The notes beneath the pieces are model-generated. The model made no database searches. It saw only the letters and a list, made by a program, of their open reading frames with translations, and was not told where the DNA came from. Of a DNA stretch of 35,819 nucleotides, positions 1 through 8,007 are shown in pieces. The stretch's first letter is position 1. Every line of letters starts with the position of its first letter. Source of the stretch: Desulfobacterales bacterium (GTDB lineage Bacteria; Desulfobacterota; Desulfobacteria; Desulfobacterales; C00003060); assembly GCA_030616475.1 (NCBI GenBank), contig JAUWXF010000020.1, positions 1-35,819 of the forward strand, written 5' to 3'. The position numbers were made by a program, and so were the translations under genes.

Positions 1-2
1 GA

Positions 3-113
3 CCTGCCCGCCATTGCCGTGTGTGCAGGCATTGCAGATGTCCGGCGACCGTGGCGTTGGCAGGCGGGTGCCGGCACATAAGCTGAATGCTGTCTCAGGC
101 GTTGGCAGGCGGG
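3..113. repeat. REP-like palindromic repeat, copy A
   Basis: The left arm CCTGCCCGCCATTGCC (3-18) pairs, allowing G-T wobbles, with the right arm GGCGTTGGCAGGCGGG (53-68). The same right arm is repeated exactly at 98-113. Related left and right arms recur at 29808-29873 and 35744-35809, so this is a dispersed family of roughly 65 bp hairpins. No transposase is seen in the window. After it, 114-219 holds only AT-rich word-like sequence (a TTCGAATTTCGGATTTT run) and no gene. Confidence 0.75.
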
Positions 114-219
114 TATTCGAATTTCGGATTTTCCCGTCCTTGAGTGATGTGTGAAACGTATGAACTTGTGAGACATTTCATCTTGCCATTTCAGGGCGCA
201 GAATTTTTGAGACGGGGCA

Positions 220-1590
220 CTAATCGAATGTGTGGAAGATGACTAACCTCTTATCACCGGCCTCCAGAGCGTACCTGCCTATGTCAAGCCTTCTCACCAC
301 ACCGCCACGCTGCCCCAGGCACTCGGCGGTGATCCGGTAGTCGCCTGGCTTGACCATAAGCTTGGCCACCCGGACCTCCGCGGGCAGGGTTCTCCAACAC
401 CTTAAGTCCGCCCGCTCGGTGGCCACGGCTGCCACGGTTGTGAGTACGTCGGCAAAGAGCCCGGCCATGTCTCCTTGCCGTTTGCGGATCTCGTCCGAGG
501 CGGCCTTTCCGGTCACATACTTGGCAGTAGCCCGCGCAATGGCCTTTGCCCTCACCCGGGCCTTGCGGTTCTCTAAGTTTTTCGTCGCTATGCGGCCTAT
601 GTGCTCGACCAAAACGGACTGAGAGCGGTATATAGGCTTCCCGGCTGCACCGGAGGCGCAGATAACCGAGGAACGGATGTTGTAGATCCGTTCCTCGTAC
701 CTGGGGAAGGCGATCTTGATAACGTGGCCGCGGCGTATAGAAACCATTATCGCCTCCTCCACCTTTACCGGGGCCTTGCCGTTGTAATGGATCACGTAGA
801 CCTCGGCCTCTTTGCTCCTCTGCTCCAGCGTGATGAATCTTGTCCCGGGAAGGCTTCTTTTCCAGTGCGACCACTCTTCTGTGCCCATGAAGGCGGCCAC
901 TGAAAGAAGGTTCTCTTTCAGTGCCGGTGGTGGAGGGGTGCCGTAGTTGACGCTGAAGTCGTCTTTGTATATCCTGTAAGCCTTTTTATAAGAAATGTAA
1001 GCGTCGTTCAGGTCCTGAGAGGTGCCGCCTGCCTCATAAAGGATGCCCATAAGAAACCGGGCAAACCCGTCCTCCTTATAGACGTTCTTCTTGTCCTCGT
1101 CGTACTTGCTGTTTATGAGGTTCAGCCGGTTATCTACCCTCCGGGCCTCCACCAGGGCCTCGGCTGTCTCCCCGAGCCTGGCATAGTTTATGGCATTAAA
1201 GAGGTTTATCATCACGCTTTCGAAATCCTCGCCCCGGTAGTCGGCGGCAAGGTCGTTCACCAGCCACGTGGCGCCGTACTTGGTGATGGACTCGGTGTAG
1301 CGCTCCTCGAACTCCTGACCAGCCTCCCGGAGGATTTTGGCCGACCGGGCGTAGTCGCCGGCATAGTGCGAAAGTATAGCCTGATCCATCAGGTAGATCA
1401 GGTAGTCCCGCTTGCCGTACTTCTCCTTATTCTTCTGAACGAGCTCCATTGCGGAGCCGAAATCCGCCGAGGCCATCAACCGGTCCACGGCCGGATAGAT
1501 CCTCATCTGTGGTGCGCAGGCCGCAGCCCCGATCAATACTGCCGCAAAAACAGCCAGCACCACCCATCTGTTATTCCGGAACCGCTTCAT
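220..1590 (-). CDS. COG3014-like lipoprotein of unknown function
   Basis: Encodes about 456 residues. The N-terminus is a lipoprotein signal: a basic start (MKRFRNNR), a hydrophobic stretch, then a lipobox ending GAAAC, so the mature protein should be lipid-anchored from that Cys, probably at the outer membrane or periplasmic face. The rest is largely helical and repeat-like in its first two thirds (TPR-like pattern, several AxxYxxA spacings), followed by a beta-rich part. It resembles the COG3014 family of uncharacterised lipoproteins. A GTG 12 bases upstream (1602) is possible, but the ATG at 1590 gives a normal signal peptide. It lies about 140 bp downstream of the LpoB-like gene in the same direction, so the two probably share a transcript. 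Function is unknown; a cell-envelope role is inferred from the signal and partner only. Confidence 0.75.
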   Translation of the reverse strand: MKRFRNNRWVVLAVFAAVLIGAAACAPQMRIYPAVDRLMASADFGSAMELVQKNKEKYGKRDYLIYLMDQAILSHYAGDYARSAKILREAGQEFEERYTESITKYGATWLVNDLAADYRGEDFESVMINLFNAINYARLGETAEALVEARRVDNRLNLINSKYDEDKKNVYKEDGFARFLMGILYEAGGTSQDLNDAYISYKKAYRIYKDDFSVNYGTPPPPALKENLLSVAAFMGTEEWSHWKRSLPGTRFITLEQRSKEAEVYVIHYNGKAPVKVEEAIMVSIRRGHVIKIAFPRYEERIYNIRSSVICASGAAGKPIYRSQSVLVEHIGRIATKNLENRKARVRAKAIARATAKYVTGKAASDEIRKRQGDMAGLFADVLTTVAAVATERADLRCWRTLPAEVRVAKLMVKPGDYRITAECLGQRGGVVRRLDIGRYALEAGDKRLVIFHTFD

Positions 1591-1730
1591 AGACCACCAC
1601 ACTTAGGACACGCATTCTTAAATACGATTCCGTATCATAATTGGTTTGTTCATTTCAAAAGTTTGAAGTGCCTAAACCGAATTTACGAATTAGAGCACTG
1701 TGGGAACGGAACCCCTGGTCTTTCTCTCTG

Positions 1731-2342
1731 CTATAGCTTCCAGCGGCTGCGGGAGACCACCTTCTTCAATTTCTTCTGCCCGATCCAGACCTTCCTGTTC
1801 GTCTCCAGGTTGTGGAACTCGAGGTTCACCTGGTAGAGGATCACGTACTGACCCCTTATCTGGTCCCGAACCGAGTTCAGCGTTCCCTTGAGCATGAAGT
1901 CGGCCCCGATCTCCTGCCCCATTGTCTTTTCCGTCTCTGCCGAGGTGAACCCTAACTGCATGTCAGCCCGCTCCTTCCTGAGCTCTCTTCTCTCGTCACG
2001 GGTGGCAACAAAGTCCACAAGCCCGGAGTTGATGAGCGCCCTCTCCAGGTCCTTTACAAAAACCTGGGTGTTTATGTGCTCGTCGGAGCGGTTGAGCACT
2101 GTGCCCACAATCACCACGGGCTTCTTTCCCTTGTGGGACTGGAACTCGGGCAGCCAGGGCCGGTTAAGGCAGTCTTTTATCATCTCATCGGCCACCATCC
2201 GGGAGTCGGAGTCGTTCCAGCGGCCGGAAAGATCTATGGTCTCTTCCACCGCAGTGCGCCGGACCTTCGGGGCGGAACCACACCCTACCGCAAGCCCCAG
2301 GACTACCAGAAACAATAAGGTCAATCTGACATTTCCTCTCAT
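1731..2342 (-). CDS. LpoB-like lipoprotein (penicillin-binding protein activator family)
   Basis: About 203 residues. The signal peptide ends in a lipobox LAVGC, giving an outer-membrane lipoprotein candidate. The mature part shows the LpoB/PF13036 pattern: a segment around SRMVADEMIKDCL, then a beta strand KKPVVIVGTVLNRSDEHI, a helix KDLERALINSGLVDFV, and the GADFMLKGTLNS strand followed by YQVNLEFHNLET. In Enterobacteria LpoB activates PBP1b; family membership is seen here, the partner is not. A good ribosome site (AAAGGAG) precedes both GTG 2345 and ATG 2342; ATG is chosen. It heads a probable two-gene operon with the COG3014-like lipoprotein, a pairing I associate with other proteobacteria, though I cannot check it here. 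Confidence 0.78.
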   Translation of the reverse strand: MRGNVRLTLLFLVVLGLAVGCGSAPKVRRTAVEETIDLSGRWNDSDSRMVADEMIKDCLNRPWLPEFQSHKGKKPVVIVGTVLNRSDEHINTQVFVKDLERALINSGLVDFVATRDERRELRKERADMQLGFTSAETEKTMGQEIGADFMLKGTLNSVRDQIRGQYVILYQVNLEFHNLETNRKVWIGQKKLKKVVSRSRWKL

Positions 2343-2613
2343 CACGTAAACTCCTTTCTTCAGGGATTTTTGAAGTTTAGATTTAGTCCGACATTAAAAT
2401 ATGGGTCTACCTTTGTAGTCAAGGATTAAAGCAATATATCCGTGCAATCTTCAGATCGGCTGCCGAGCCATATTGGTCCATGTCGTCGGTCATCCAGCGG
2501 ATCAATTTAAAAACGCCTTGCCACGAGGGTGTGATTCTTGTTATAAGAGCAGTATTTTAGTTACCAATTTCTCCCCTCACAATGGCGAATCCATAAGACG
2601 GAGACCATGAAAA

Positions 2614-3030
2614 ATGAAAAGTTACCGGAAAGAGCTTTGGTTTGAGGTGCCGACACGGCGCGCCTTCATCAATATTACCCCGCAGGTTGAAGAATGCCTT
2701 AGAGAAAGCGGTGTCAAAGAGGGGCTTGTGCTTGTAAATGCCATGCACATAACCGCTTCTGTGTTCATAAACGATGATGAATCCGGGCTTCACCACGATT
2801 ATGACGTCTGGCTGGAGAAGTTGGCACCCCATGCGCCTGTTTCACAATATCGGCATAACGTGGGCGAGGACAATGCAGATGCCCATATGAAAAGACAGAT
2901 TATGGGCCGTGAAGTGGTCGTTGCCGTGACGGAGGGAAGGCTCGATTTCGGTACCTGGGAACAGATCTTCTACGGCGAGTTTGATGGTCGAAGGAGAAAG
3001 AGGGTGCTGCTCAAAATCATCGGTGAATGA
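2614..3030 (+). CDS. yjbQ: YjbQ / UPF0047 family protein
   Basis: 138 residues, the normal length of the UPF0047/COG0432 family. Family hallmarks are visible: the strand [20 protein letters not shown], the [13 protein letters not shown] segment, and the [19 protein letters not shown] core, whose histidines match the conserved metal/ligand site, followed by [19 protein letters not shown]. coli YjbQ has weak thiamine-phosphate synthase activity, but the physiological role of the family is not settled. A GGAG lies about 10 bases before the ATG. The gene stands alone, with no co-directional partner close by. Confidence 0.9.
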   Translation: MKSYRKELWFEVPTRRAFINITPQVEECLRESGVKEGLVLVNAMHITASVFINDDESGLHHDYDVWLEKLAPHAPVSQYRHNVGEDNADAHMKRQIMGREVVVAVTEGRLDFGTWEQIFYGEFDGRRRKRVLLKIIGE

Positions 3031-3130
3031 AGAACGTAACCTTTTAAAATTCTTGACTAACAAATACCAACTTGATATCTGTTCTAGTGTTCTAATCTGG
3101 ACAAGCCGGAACCAAAAAAGATAAATTTAT

Positions 3131-3235
3131 CACGAAAGCACGAAAGTACGAAGACACGAAAGTCTGAATGTTGTTTTATTTCGTCCTTTCAATGTTTCGC
3201 GTTTTGCGGCTTTACGCCTTGAGAAGAGGCGTGAT
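3131..3235. repeat. Intergenic repeats: CACGAAAG words and an inverted copy of a repeat found at 12345
   Basis: 3131-3160 is a run of CACGAAAG/TACGAAG words. Read on the minus strand, 3201-3235 gives a sequence beginning ATCACGCCTCTTCTCAAGGCG and continuing to GCCGCAAA. Nearly the same sequence lies on the plus strand at 12345-12376, so this is a dispersed repeat present in both orientations. No gene is seen from 3031 to 3307. Confidence 0.65.
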
Positions 3236-3307
3236 AGTCTTTTATGGTTTTCTGCCAGAAAAAACACGAATTCTGAAACTAAGCGCCTAAACGCAAAAGA
3301 TAACCGT

Positions 3308-3855
3308 ATGAAAGCAATGTCGTTTCTCATCGTTGATGATAATTCAATATAGGCTACATTAAGTCCGCCCAGCAACAATATCAAGAGGCGATTGAGGCCT
3401 TCAGGAAGGCTACTCAGCTTGATCGCTTGTTCGCCAAGGCGTACGAAGCCATGGGGCGCGCCTATAAAGCGGTGGGACAGCCCAAACAGGCCGAGGAATC
3501 CTTGCATAAGGCTGCCGAAATCTATATGAGTAGCGAGAGAGATGAAAATGCAGAAGAGATCTTGAACGAAATCCTTGAGCTTCGCCCTGAGACAGTGAAC
3601 GTTTACAACAGCCTGGGGGTTCTGTGTCGCAAGAAGGGCGATTATGCAACCGCCTTGAAACACTATGAGAAGGCCATAAAAATCCATCCTAAGGAACCTA
3701 ACATCTATTACAACATTGGCCGCATTCATATCGACATGAAGAATCCGGAGAAAGTAGAATCCTACTTTAGTATAGCCCTCAGGCTGGACCCGGGCTTCAA
3801 GGACGCCAGACAAGTCTTGAACGCCATAGAACTGGGTGCAATTCCAGAATCGTGA
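3308..3855 (+). pseudogene. Response regulator / TPR gene with internal deletion
   Basis: From ATG 3308 the frame reads MKAMSFLIVDDNSI, the typical first strand of a receiver domain including the acidic DD pair, and then hits a stop at 3350-3352. A second frame, open from 3343, continues at once as GYIKSAQQQYQEAIEAFRKA and runs to 3855 through about four tetratricopeptide repeats (for example NVYNSLGVLCRKKGDYATAL and NIYYNIGRIHIDM). Receiver-TPR fusions are a known type. I infer one ancestral gene that lost almost all of its receiver domain (including the phospho-acceptor Asp) and shifted frame at about 3343-3352. The TPR part could still be made from TTG 3427 or ATG 3451, but neither has a clear ribosome site. 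Confidence 0.7.
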
Positions 3856-3882
3856 GCACTCTAATCGTACGTCTCGGAATCC

Positions 3883-4218
3883 CTACAACGCATTGAAATT
3901 GTAGATCTTTTCATTCCAGTACTCCATCACTCCAATACCCCTAAGTTCCATTTCCAATGCGTCCTTTAACAAAGTATGGCATATTTGATCTACAACGCTG
4001 CCCAGGCATTGATAGATATCCTTGCTGGGAAGTCCTCGAACTCGCGTTAACAGCTTTGTTTTGGCGTTGATCGAAATGAGTTCGATAAAGCTACAGAAGT
4101 CCTCAGCGGACCAACTATCACCTAGCTGTAGTTCAATACGGGCCTCATAAGCCGATTCCGTAATCATCTCGGTGAGCCACTCTAAGCCTTGGTTATCTAA
4201 TCTGATGAGTGTTTGCAT
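3883..4218 (-). CDS. Small conserved-looking protein of unknown function
   Basis: 111 residues, not recognised. It is acidic to neutral, mostly helical in appearance, with no signal peptide and no membrane segment. The N-terminus (MQTLIRLDNQGLEWLTEMIT) and the middle (EDFCSFIELISINAKTKLLTRVRGL) look like a compact soluble domain. Its start lies 4 bases after the stop of the zinc-ribbon gene, so the two are probably co-transcribed and translationally coupled. The gene converges on the decayed TPR gene. Function cannot be assigned. Confidence 0.6.
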   Translation of the reverse strand: MQTLIRLDNQGLEWLTEMITESAYEARIELQLGDSWSAEDFCSFIELISINAKTKLLTRVRGLPSKDIYQCLGSVVDQICHTLLKDALEMELRGIGVMEYWNEKIYNFNAL

Positions 4219-4222
4219 GTTG

Positions 4223-4414
4223 TTATGTCAACTGTTCCCCGCTCTGTGGGCGAGGAATAGAATCTTCGTCAAAACCGGTCGCCTCTTTGGATGTAACGGG
4301 AACCAGTGGAGGCTTTAATCGCTGCAAGATTCCACCACACAGATAGCAACGATTTCGCCTTCTTCTTACGCCAAACCATCTAGAACGGCACCGTGGACAA
4401 TACTTGGCACTCAT
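4223..4414 (-). CDS. Small zinc-ribbon protein
   Basis: 63 residues. Two CxxC knuckles, CPRC near residues 6-9 and CYLC near residues 23-26, are separated by an Arg-rich linker (RSRWFGVRRRRNR), a compact zinc ribbon with nucleic-acid-binding character. The tail is Pro/Glu rich and probably disordered. AAGGAG lies 8-10 bases before the ATG. It leads a two-gene unit with the 111-residue unknown protein. Role unknown; the zinc site is inferred from Cys spacing. Confidence 0.65.
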   Translation of the reverse strand: MSAKYCPRCRSRWFGVRRRRNRCYLCGGILQRLKPPLVPVTSKEATGFDEDSIPRPQSGEQLT

Positions 4415-4665
4415 AACGATTCTCCTTTTTCATTCGTTATGGCATCGTGGAGGGTGTCAATATTTATTTTAACGGTTCCCGCCCCTCATTTCTTTAATCT
4501 TTTCTTCACTTCCTCCTGCAATCTTGGCCGCAAATTAACGCTGTTTTCTCACCCAACCATAACTCTTGACCGCCATGCGTTCGTTTGATATGAAATTTCC
4601 TTATCCATGTTTCTCAAAATGAGAGCGGAGTCTTGTGGTTTTTGGGACAAAGGAAAGGAGTTCCC

Positions 4666-5034
4666 ATGAAGGGTCGGGTTTTGGTGTTGAGCGCTATTAT
4701 CTTCTTGGCGGCATTTGCGGCTGCGCCGCCGTGGGCATTTACTGAAACCTATGGCCAGCTCCGCGCCTTGAAGCGCCGGGCAGCCACCGTCACGCGGCAG
4801 AAAAATGATTTTGTCGCACGGGTGCTCCACTCCTATAATATTCCCTATCAACTTACCGAGCAGGGAGTCGTTGCCCGACTACGGATTGGAACTGACTGGC
4901 TGGATGTCAGCCGAATCGAGATCGTGCCGCTGGTGCGGGAAGTGGAATACGCCCTCCAGGTTATGGGCCACGAGATTTTCTTTTACACAGAAGGCGAGAT
5001 CCTCCACTTGGTCTCGGCACTTACCATTCGATAG
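4666..5034 (+). CDS. Small exported protein of unknown function
   Basis: 122 residues from ATG 4666, which has a strong ribosome site (GGAAAGGAG). An upstream TTG in frame is less likely because the signal peptide starts at MKGRVLVLSAIIFLAAF and ends near PPWAFT. The mature part is about 95 residues with a basic helix (LRALKRRAATVTRQKNDFVA) and then an alternating strand pattern ending in HEIFFYTEGEILHLVSAL. It is probably a small periplasmic protein. Not recognised. It ends about 80 bp before the first cobalamin riboswitch and is not under its control. Confidence 0.65.
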   Translation: MKGRVLVLSAIIFLAAFAAAPPWAFTETYGQLRALKRRAATVTRQKNDFVARVLHSYNIPYQLTEQGVVARLRIGTDWLDVSRIEIVPLVREVEYALQVMGHEIFFYTEGEILHLVSALTIR

Positions 5035-5112
5035 AGTATATTATCCGGGCCTCTTCTCCCATGGGTGCATCATTTACATTTTCCTCTTGACACCAGCAGG
5101 TACTTTCGCATA

Positions 5113-5492
5113 AAAAGGCTCTGGTGCCCTCTGGGGCTTAATAGGGAATCCCGTTAAAGTCGGGAGCGGGCCCGCCGCTGTAATCGGGGACGAAAGCCGC
5201 AGGCTGGTTATTAGTGATCAGTTAATGGGTTATTCGTAATCACTAATGATTAGCTGAAAAGCCACTGGGAACAGTCGCAGGTGTTGTCATTTGACTTTAT
5301 CCAATAACGAATGACCAATAACCAATGACAGCCGAAGTGCTTCGCACATCGGCCCTGGGAAGGCGCGGCCGGTCCCATTAGACCTCATATGTTGCATGTC
5401 TATGGTGGAGTCACCAGGCAGATCGATGAAATGTCAAATAGAGGTCTAACGGGACAAGTAGGGTGATCCGAGAGCCAGAAAACCTGCCACAT
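5113..5492 (+). promoter_or_regulatory. Cobalamin riboswitch 1
   Basis: The conserved blocks of the cobalamin aptamer appear in order: GGTGCC at 5123, AATAGGGAA near 5141-5149, GCCCGCCGCTGTAATCGGGG and GACGAAAGCC (about 5168-5198), GCCACTGGGA (about 5262), the hallmark GGGAAGGCGCGG (5357-5368), and a closing GAGAGCCAGAAAACCTGCC at about 5470-5488. It differs from a textbook aptamer in its very long peripheral arms and an extra hairpin before the closing block. An intrinsic terminator follows at 5564-5602, so control by transcription termination is likely. Cobalamin specificity follows from the family; the exact ligand form is not known. Confidence 0.93.
5374..5453 (+). other. Extra hairpin inserted in riboswitch 1
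   Basis: Arms CCCATTAGACCTC (5374-5386) and GAGGTCTAACGGG (5441-5453) are complementary except at one position and enclose about 54 bases. The second riboswitch runs straight from GGGAAGGCGCGGCCGGT to its closing block and has nothing here, so this is either a facultative stem or an insertion. Confidence 0.7.
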
Positions 5493-5563
5493 AGAAAATA
5501 GTGTTCCTTGTGACCTCGTGCGCCGGGTCGCGGACACAAAGACGGTTTGAGGATAAAAAAGGG

Positions 5564-5602
5564 AAATCCCCAGGCTGAGCAATCAGTCTGGGGATTTTTT
5601 TT
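5564..5602 (+). terminator. Intrinsic terminator between the two riboswitches
   Basis: The stem AAATCCCCAG-GCTGA pairs with TCAG-TCTGGGGATTT and is followed by eight T (5595-5602). It is the expression platform expected for riboswitch 1. Riboswitch 2 starts immediately after the T run. Confidence 0.92.
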
Positions 5603-5875
5603 GTCGGTTTCGCTTCAAGGGAAGGGAGTGGAAAGCTCCCGCCGCCCCGCGACTGTGATCGGGACGAAAGCCGCATATTCGTTATCAGTTATCAGTTATT
5701 TGTTAATCGTAACTTAAAACACTGGTAGCGAATGATAGGCCACTGGGATGCTAAAGTTAAATGGTTGTCCCATTATTAACTATTAACGGATAACCAATAA
5801 CTCCGGATATGCAGGGCATATCCGGTCCGGGAAGGCGCGGCCGGTAGGATGAACGTAAGCCAGGAGACCTGGGCG
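5603..5875 (+). promoter_or_regulatory. Cobalamin riboswitch 2
   Basis: Aptamer blocks in order: AAGGGAAGGGAGTGG (about 5618), GCCGCCCCGCGACTGTGATC with GGGACGAAAGCCGC (about 5641-5674), GGCCACTGGGA (about 5738-5750), GGGAAGGCGCGGCCGGT (5829-5845) and the closing GCCAGGAGACCTGG (5859-5872). Its last arm holds a perfect hairpin, CCGGATATGC / GCATATCCGG. No terminator is seen between it and the receptor start at 5923, whose AAAGGAGG site lies about 35 bases downstream, so translational control is likely for this copy (inference). Confidence 0.93.
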
Positions 5876-5922
5876 AAACCACAGGCATGACTCACTCTTC
5901 GAGGGAAGAAAGGAGGCAGGGG

Positions 5923-8007
5923 ATGACTCAAAGATGGTTTGTCCGTTTTCTGTGGAGTTGTTTTGTGAGTTTTTGTTTTTTGGCAAAGGCGTTGATTTTG
6001 TTTCCCCATTGGGCTGGAGCGGAAGAAGGACAGCCAGTTCTCATGGAGGAGGTCGTGGTAACGGCGACAAAGACAACGGAAAAGCGCAGGGACATTCCCA
6101 ACGCCGTGATCCTCATAGGCGACACGGATATTCAGGCGTCCCCGGCCAAGAGCCTTGGCGAGCTTCTTTCCAATGAACTGGGCGTTGATTGGAGGACTCG
6201 AGGAAATTATGGAGGTGCTGCCGAGCAGGTCCATATTAGGGGCATGGGCGGCGATGCAACACAAGTTCTCGTTAATGGTGTCATTGTCAATTCCCCTTCC
6301 CTTGGCACTGCCGATGTGAGCAGAATTCCCCTGAACAACATCCAGCGAATAGAAGTGGTCAAGGGCTCTGGATCGGTTCTCTATGGTTCGGGTGCCATGG
6401 GGGGGACAATAAACATCATAACCAAACGGCCAAAACGTGACAAAATAGATATGAAGGTCAGTGCTGGTTACGGATCAGAAGACACCTACCTGTTGTCGGC
6501 TGAGCAGGGGATGTTCGTTTGGGGTGATTTTGGGTATTACTTGACAGCCAACCGACGTGAAACCGACGGATTTCGAGACAACAGCGATCTCACCCATAAT
6601 GATGTATCCCTCAAATTCGTGCTCGAAAAAGGAGATGCCCTGGATATAAGTCTCTATGGCGACTACATTGATAGGGAATACGGCGTTCCTGGAGTTAAGC
6701 CGCCTCCGGGAACCAAGGATTATTACGTCAACCAAGAAAAATTCTATGATAATGAAGCTGCTAGCTTGGTCAACAATGGCAGTGATGAAGACACACATGT
6801 TGTCCTCCAGATCAACAGCAGACCCACGGACTGGCTTGGGTTCAGCTTGAAAGGAGATTACACGTCTATGCGAAATTATTACTATAGACGTGACGCCAAG
6901 CCATGGTGGCCAAGTCTACCAGGTGAAGGAGAAAAAACATGGGTTATCAACGAAGTGCAGGGTGCTGAGGGAAATGTGGATATTAAGCCCTTTGAAAGTG
7001 CAAGCCTAGTCTTGGGCGCAGATTACAAGGACTATGATTATAAAAGGGAAACTGAGGATCTGGACATTACAGGCGTTGCAAAACCAGGGACAAAAGAATC
7101 CGATAGCTATCACGTGCACACCAAGGGAGCCTTTATGGAAGCGCAATACCGGCCGTGCAAGCTTTTTAAGGTACTGGCCGGCATAAGGCATGAAAACCAC
7201 TCCATGTTTGGAAACATTAACCTTCCACGCTACGGGCTGATTATCAACCCATTGCAAAAGACAGCCACGAAGCTGAGCCTTGGAAAGCACTTTAGAGCCC
7301 CTACGATGAACGAACTCTATTGGCCAGAAGATGATTTTGCAAGAGGTAATCCAGATCTCAAGGCTGAAACAGGTTGGCATTCAGACGCCACTATCGAACA
7401 AAGCCTTTTTGACGACAGACTATTCATCACGCTTTCATATTTTAAGTGGGATGTAGACGATAAAATCAACTGGGCGGAGAACCCTGATTTTCCTGGCCCT
7501 TGGGGCAACAAATGGACCCCTTCAAACGTGGATGCTTATGAAGCTAAAGGGTGGGAATTTGGTACGAAGATCGGACCATTTTGGGACCTGACTTTGGTCC
7601 TTAACTATACATACACTGACGCAGAAGAGGCCAAAAAGGGATGTTCAAAACGCCAGGCACTCTATACACCCGAGAATCAGTTCAAAGGTAACCTTATCTA
7701 TCGGAGTGACTTCGGATTGACCGTAACAACTACGGTCCAGTACATGGACGAGCGGCCTGCCCATTATGAGACCAACGCCGATACCGAAGCCCATTACATT
7801 CTGTCGTCTTACTGGACTACGGACGTCAAGCTTGAGCAGCGTTTGTATGATCACTGGGTTCTTTCACTACAGTGGAATAACCTGTTTGACAAGGGATATG
7901 GCACCTATACAGACAACTTTAAGGATGAAACAACAGGCATAACTACTAGGGAAGAATATCCCGGAGCAGGAAGATCTGTCTTCTTCACTGTTACGTATGA
8001 GTATTAA
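5923..8007 (+). CDS. btuB: TonB-dependent outer-membrane receptor, BtuB-like
   Basis: 694 residues from ATG 5923, chosen over ATG 5887 because AAAGGAGG sits 6-8 bases before it and a normal signal peptide follows (MTQRWFVRFLW to HWAGA). The TonB box is EEVVVTAT. The plug domain follows (RDIPNAVILIGD, QVHIRGMGGDATQVLVNG, RIEVVKGSGSVLYGSGAMGG, TINIITKRP), then a 22-strand type beta barrel with alternating aromatic strands ending in VFFTVTYEY. Two cobalamin riboswitches directly upstream and B12 transport genes downstream support a corrinoid substrate; the barrel sequence alone would not distinguish B12 from other ligands. The stop overlaps the next gene's start by 11 bases. Confidence 0.93.
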   Translation: MTQRWFVRFLWSCFVSFCFLAKALILFPHWAGAEEGQPVLMEEVVVTATKTTEKRRDIPNAVILIGDTDIQASPAKSLGELLSNELGVDWRTRGNYGGAAEQVHIRGMGGDATQVLVNGVIVNSPSLGTADVSRIPLNNIQRIEVVKGSGSVLYGSGAMGGTINIITKRPKRDKIDMKVSAGYGSEDTYLLSAEQGMFVWGDFGYYLTANRRETDGFRDNSDLTHNDVSLKFVLEKGDALDISLYGDYIDREYGVPGVKPPPGTKDYYVNQEKFYDNEAASLVNNGSDEDTHVVLQINSRPTDWLGFSLKGDYTSMRNYYYRRDAKPWWPSLPGEGEKTWVINEVQGAEGNVDIKPFESASLVLGADYKDYDYKRETEDLDITGVAKPGTKESDSYHVHTKGAFMEAQYRPCKLFKVLAGIRHENHSMFGNINLPRYGLIINPLQKTATKLSLGKHFRAPTMNELYWPEDDFARGNPDLKAETGWHSDATIEQSLFDDRLFITLSYFKWDVDDKINWAENPDFPGPWGNKWTPSNVDAYEAKGWEFGTKIGPFWDLTLVLNYTYTDAEEAKKGCSKRQALYTPENQFKGNLIYRSDFGLTVTTTVQYMDERPAHYETNADTEAHYILSSYWTTDVKLEQRLYDHWVLSLQWNNLFDKGYGTYTDNFKDETTGITTREEYPGAGRSVFFTVTYEY

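Noticed and set aside
3130-3813. 227-residue minus-strand frame opposite the TPR gene
   Set aside because: No motif; the plus strand carries clear TPR repeats in another frame.
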